A stretch of DNA of 64,000 bases from an uncultured Psychroserpens sp. (GTDB lineage Bacteria > Bacteroidota > Bacteroidia > Flavobacteriales > Flavobacteriaceae): the NCBI GenBank assembly GCA_947489585.1, contig CANLEE010000001.1:800946-864945 (forward strand), given 5' to 3'. The notes below the pieces were generated by a model, which had not been told where the DNA came from, made no database searches, and was given only the letters and a program-made list of their open reading frames with translations. The position numbers and the translations under genes were made by a program. Positions 61,357 to 64,000 of this stretch are shown here, one piece after another (position 1 is the stretch's first letter; the number at the start of each line of letters is the position of its first letter).

Positions 61357-62166
61357 ATGAAATTTATAATTAAACTATTTAGTGTAATATGTCTATGTGC
61401 ACTTTTAACTGGATGTGACAAATTCAAACCTACAAAACAAAGTAGTGATTCGTTCAGCAGTGTTTTTAGTCCATTAAATTGGGATAATGCAACACCTAAC
61501 AAAAAAAGCTTAAAGAGCACTTGTTCAGACACTTTAGTAAAAATGGCGATTGCCAATTTGCCTAAAAAATTACCTTTAAAAAAAGATTCACACTCATTCC
61601 TGTTTTTAATTTTAGATGAAATAAATTCAAAGTTTGATGACGTTATTAAAACATTTGACCTTGAGAATAAGTTAGCTGAAGATACCGGAATCTTTAAAGT
61701 TACAGCTAAAGATAAGCTTCTAAACGCGAAAATTAATGCACGAAACGAAAAGGATTTTATTAAAAAAGTTAAGACGCGTCGTGACGGAAAATATGTAAAC
61801 TGGGGGGAAAAAGAAAAGGAATTAAATAAGGCGTTGTCTTCACTTTATAAAGCTAGAATTGCTCAAAAGTTTGAAATGGATCCAACAGACATCAATAATT
61901 GCTCTGTTTTGTTCTTATACACTTTTAACATCAAAGAGTTGACATCTCAAAAGATCATCATAGCTGCCGAATGCATTATGTTTTTTAATTGTGAGTGCTC
62001 AAAAGAACACACCGACAAGGATTTAGAAAAGGGTCACATTGTATTTAGTACTTATGCCGAAGCTACTTTTCCTAATAACACATTTGATTTTAATACTTTA
62101 TTATTTGCGAGCAAAGGAAAGACAGAATATCGAATTGTAACTGCAGACTGTTGTAAAAAAGAATAA
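61357..62166 (+). CDS. Cys-rich lipoprotein family, copy 3
   Basis: A 269-residue paralogue (lipobox LLTGC). The same signposts occur in order: STCSDTLVK, DFIKKVKTRRDGK, NNCSVLF, NCECSKEH and DCCKKE at the end. It is the most divergent copy and lacks the acidic tail (KNEDKEKD) of the other two. It starts 12 bases after copy 2 with the same junction sequence. The function is unknown; a role at the surface with the barrel protein is inferred only from shared domains and position. Confidence 0.8.
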   Translation: MKFIIKLFSVICLCALLTGCDKFKPTKQSSDSFSSVFSPLNWDNATPNKKSLKSTCSDTLVKMAIANLPKKLPLKKDSHSFLFLILDEINSKFDDVIKTFDLENKLAEDTGIFKVTAKDKLLNAKINARNEKDFIKKVKTRRDGKYVNWGEKEKELNKALSSLYKARIAQKFEMDPTDINNCSVLFLYTFNIKELTSQKIIIAAECIMFFNCECSKEHTDKDLEKGHIVFSTYAEATFPNNTFDFNTLLFASKGKTEYRIVTADCCKKE

Positions 62167-62190
62167 AACTTTAATTATAAATTGAGATTG

Positions 62191-62331
62191 TTAACAACCA
62201 CAACCATCATTACCACAAGCTTTGGTGCTTGCTTTTTTTCGCTTCGGAAACACACCAAATTTATGTAGCAAAAACCATATCGCTAAAGCAACTGCTGTAA
62301 ACACTAAACTATTTTGTACGATGGTATTCAT
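62191..62331 (-). CDS. FeoB-associated Cys-rich membrane protein
   Basis: A 46-residue protein found by reading the short gap. One membrane segment (LVFTAVALAIWFLLHKFGVF) is followed by basic residues and ends KACGNDGCGC, the closing pattern of FeoB-associated Cys-rich membrane proteins. Its ATG is 31 bases beyond the FeoB stop, on the same strand, so it is the last gene of the feo operon. It is presumed to help FeoB-dependent ferrous iron uptake, perhaps by metal binding at the membrane. Confidence 0.85.
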   Translation of the reverse strand: MNTIVQNSLVFTAVALAIWFLLHKFGVFPKRKKASTKACGNDGCGC

Positions 62332-62361
62332 AATGTGTTTGTCGCTTTTATATCTAAAACT

Positions 62362-64000
62362 TTACTTTAAAAATTGAAAAGCGATTAGGGCAGCAAGATA
62401 AGCAATAATTGTCATGCTCGCTAATTGTAACATTGGCCATTTCCATGAGTTAGTTTCTCGTTTAACAATAGCCAAGGTACTCATACATTGCATGGCAAAT
62501 GCATAAAACAGTAATAAAGAAATTCCTGATGCAAGAGTAAACACCTTTTCGCCATTCCTATGCACTTCGGCCGCCATTTTGCTCTTAATTGTGTCTTCAT
62601 TATCTCCAGCACTTCCAACACTGTAAATAGTCGCTAATGTTCCGACAAATACCTCCCGAGCAGCAAATGAAGTGACTAGTCCTATACCTATTTTCCAATC
62701 ATAGCCTAATGGTTTTATAGCTGGTTCGATAGCTTTACCAATGATTCCAATATAGCTATGTTCTAACTTATGGGCTGCTATTTTATCGTCTAAATCAACT
62801 TCAGAAAGAGATGCATTTTCTGTTCTCACAATAGTTTCAGCATTATTAAATTGCTCACCTGGACCATAAGACGCTAAAAACCATAATACAATTGAAATCG
62901 CTAAAATGATTTTACCCGCTTCAAATACAAATGTTTTTGTTTTTTCAATTACGGTTAAAGCTACATTTTTAAACAACGGAATTTTATAACTAGGCATTTC
63001 AATGACAAAGTAAGATTTACTTTTAATCTTCAATATCTTATTAAGAATATAAGCAGAAAAAATTGCCGTTAAAAATCCAATAATATATAATGCCATTAAG
63101 GTTAATGCCTTATAACTTAATCCTAAAAAACTACCTTCTGGAATAACGAGACCAATAATAATCACATAAACTGGTAATCTTGCAGAACAGGTTGTAAAAG
63201 GCGTTACTAAAATTGTAATCAAACGTTCTTTCCAACTCTCTATGTTTCGTGCTGCCATTACAGCTGGTATCGCACATGCATTTCCCGAAATTAAAGGAAC
63301 CACACTTTTACCGCTCAAACCAAAGCGTCGCATAATGCGATCCATTAAAAAGACCACACGACTCATATAACCACTCTCTTCAAGCAACGCAATAAATAGA
63401 AAGAGAAACGCTATAGGAGGTATGAACACCATGATTCCACCTATGCCTGCAATGATACCTTCTGCTAGTAAATTGGTAAAAGCACCATCTGGCAATGTGT
63501 CTTTAACCCAATCTGCCAACGATGCAAAACTTTCATCTATAAAATCTGTTGGATAAGTAGCCCAATCATAAACAGCTTGAAACATTAAGATAAGAATAGT
63601 AAAGAATATGAGATAACCCCAAACCTTATGCGTTAATATTCTATCCAATTTGATACGCAAATCTTTAGCACTACTTAAATCAATGGTCTGTCCTTTTTTA
63701 AGCGTATTATTGATAAACTGATACCGCTTTATGGTTTCTTTTTGCTGTAAACGCTTAAGATCGGCCTTACTCTTTGTTTTAAAACTATCAATAGCATCAA
63801 TTTGATTTCTATCAATTTTCCCGAAGTTCACATCTTGTGTAATGACTAACCAAAGCTTATATAATAATTGGTTTGGGAATGCTTTTCTAAGCTTATCAAA
63901 ATAGGTGTTGTCAATTTCCGAAGCGTTTAAGCACGGTGTAATTGAGAGTTCTTTGTAATTTGCTATCAACGCTTTAAGTTGATCTATTCCTTTATTTTTT
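62362..64000 (-). CDS. feoB: Ferrous iron transporter FeoB, C-terminal part
   Basis: The frame is open to the right edge; the first residues in the window continue the region after the GTPase domain, which lies outside. What remains: the end of the helical spacer (ANYKELSITPCLNASEI), then two Gate domains and the FeoB core membrane domain, with GISLLLFYAFAMQCMSTLAI and PLISGNACAIPAVMAARNIE carrying conserved cysteines (C in NACAIP; in AMQCMS) of the proposed permeation path, and IPPIAFLFLFIALLEESGYMSR. Function: uptake of Fe2+ across the inner membrane, driven or gated by its GTPase. The Cys-rich accessory gene follows it. Confidence 0.95.
   Translation of the reverse strand, partial: KNKGIDQLKALIANYKELSITPCLNASEIDNTYFDKLRKAFPNQLLYKLWLVITQDVNFGKIDRNQIDAIDSFKTKSKADLKRLQQKETIKRYQFINNTLKKGQTIDLSSAKDLRIKLDRILTHKVWGYLIFFTILILMFQAVYDWATYPTDFIDESFASLADWVKDTLPDGAFTNLLAEGIIAGIGGIMVFIPPIAFLFLFIALLEESGYMSRVVFLMDRIMRRFGLSGKSVVPLISGNACAIPAVMAARNIESWKERLITILVTPFTTCSARLPVYVIIIGLVIPEGSFLGLSYKALTLMALYIIGFLTAIFSAYILNKILKIKSKSYFVIEMPSYKIPLFKNVALTVIEKTKTFVFEAGKIILAISIVLWFLASYGPGEQFNNAETIVRTENASLSEVDLDDKIAAHKLEHSYIGIIGKAIEPAIKPLGYDWKIGIGLVTSFAAREVFVGTLATIYSVGSAGDNEDTIKSKMAAEVHRNGEKVFTLASGISLLLFYAFAMQCMSTLAIVKRETNSWKWPMLQLASMTIIAYLAALIAFQFLK

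Noticed and set aside
59664..62166. Polymorphic-toxin immunity gene array
   Set aside because: The products are lipoproteins with conserved cysteines and no toxin gene is nearby, so immunity is not supported.

Overview
The window looks like chromosome from a marine-type member of the Flavobacteriaceae (Bacteroidota). The DNA is AT-rich, and genes lack Shine-Dalgarno sequences. Several starts sit just behind boxes of the Bacteroidota form TAnnTTTG, two of them with a TTTG-like element about 19 bases upstream. There is a type IX secretion (T9SS) substrate with a C-terminal sorting domain, many Bacteroidota-type lipoproteins and DUF families, an acyl-ACP desaturase and a bacilliredoxin. No rRNA, tRNA, CRISPR array, transposase or phage gene was seen.

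Layout. 1-12335 is almost entirely minus-strand: exported hydrolases and lipoproteins (NodB-type deacetylase, S41 protease, erythromycin-esterase-like protein, transglutaminase-like, SGNH hydrolase, DUF5694) around a LytS/LytTR two-component pair that is translationally coupled to a DUF4932-like lipoprotein. 12336-24809 is mixed: a gene-free stretch, a short SSB, an HExxH lipoprotein, a GIDE-domain membrane protein, a CBS protein, two SDR enzymes (one a threonine dehydrogenase), an M13 peptidase and a transglutaminase/partner pair. 24879-32848 is one plus-strand unit: an ECF sigma factor, a membrane anti-sigma-like TPR protein, and two large tandem TPR-CHAT protease-like proteins with a signal peptide and a C-terminal membrane anchor. 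32879-37312 holds a 1.4-kb-residue-scale T9SS substrate built of two repeat types, bracketed by two copies of a ~67-bp leader. 37358-49973 carries housekeeping and regulatory genes: AraC regulators, an HD hydrolase, a desaturase/PlsC/bacilliredoxin group, a TerB-J-domain protein, a DksA-like protein, and a second ECF sigma/anti-sigma cassette whose sensor carries a TonB C-terminal domain. 49978-55766 is a manganese-type operon: DtxR/MntR regulator, outer-membrane protein, binding lipoprotein, ATPase, an extra membrane protein and two permeases, the first of which has lost a normal start codon. 55890-57917 is an S9 peptidase. 58301-62166 is an undescribed family: an outer-membrane beta-barrel protein followed by three tandem lipoproteins that share its N-terminal cysteine-rich domain; the first lipoprotein is frameshifted. 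The window ends with a small FeoB-associated Cys-rich protein and the C-terminal two thirds of FeoB.

The two strongest candidates for undescribed systems are (1) the ECF sigma / membrane TPR anti-sigma / double periplasmic TPR-CHAT cassette, whose predicted topologies put the CHAT domains and the anti-sigma sensor domain on the same side of the membrane, and (2) the beta-barrel plus lipoprotein paralogue cluster defined by a TC...C...CxC[ST]...CC cysteine pattern. All functional statements come from reading motifs by eye; no database search was run.
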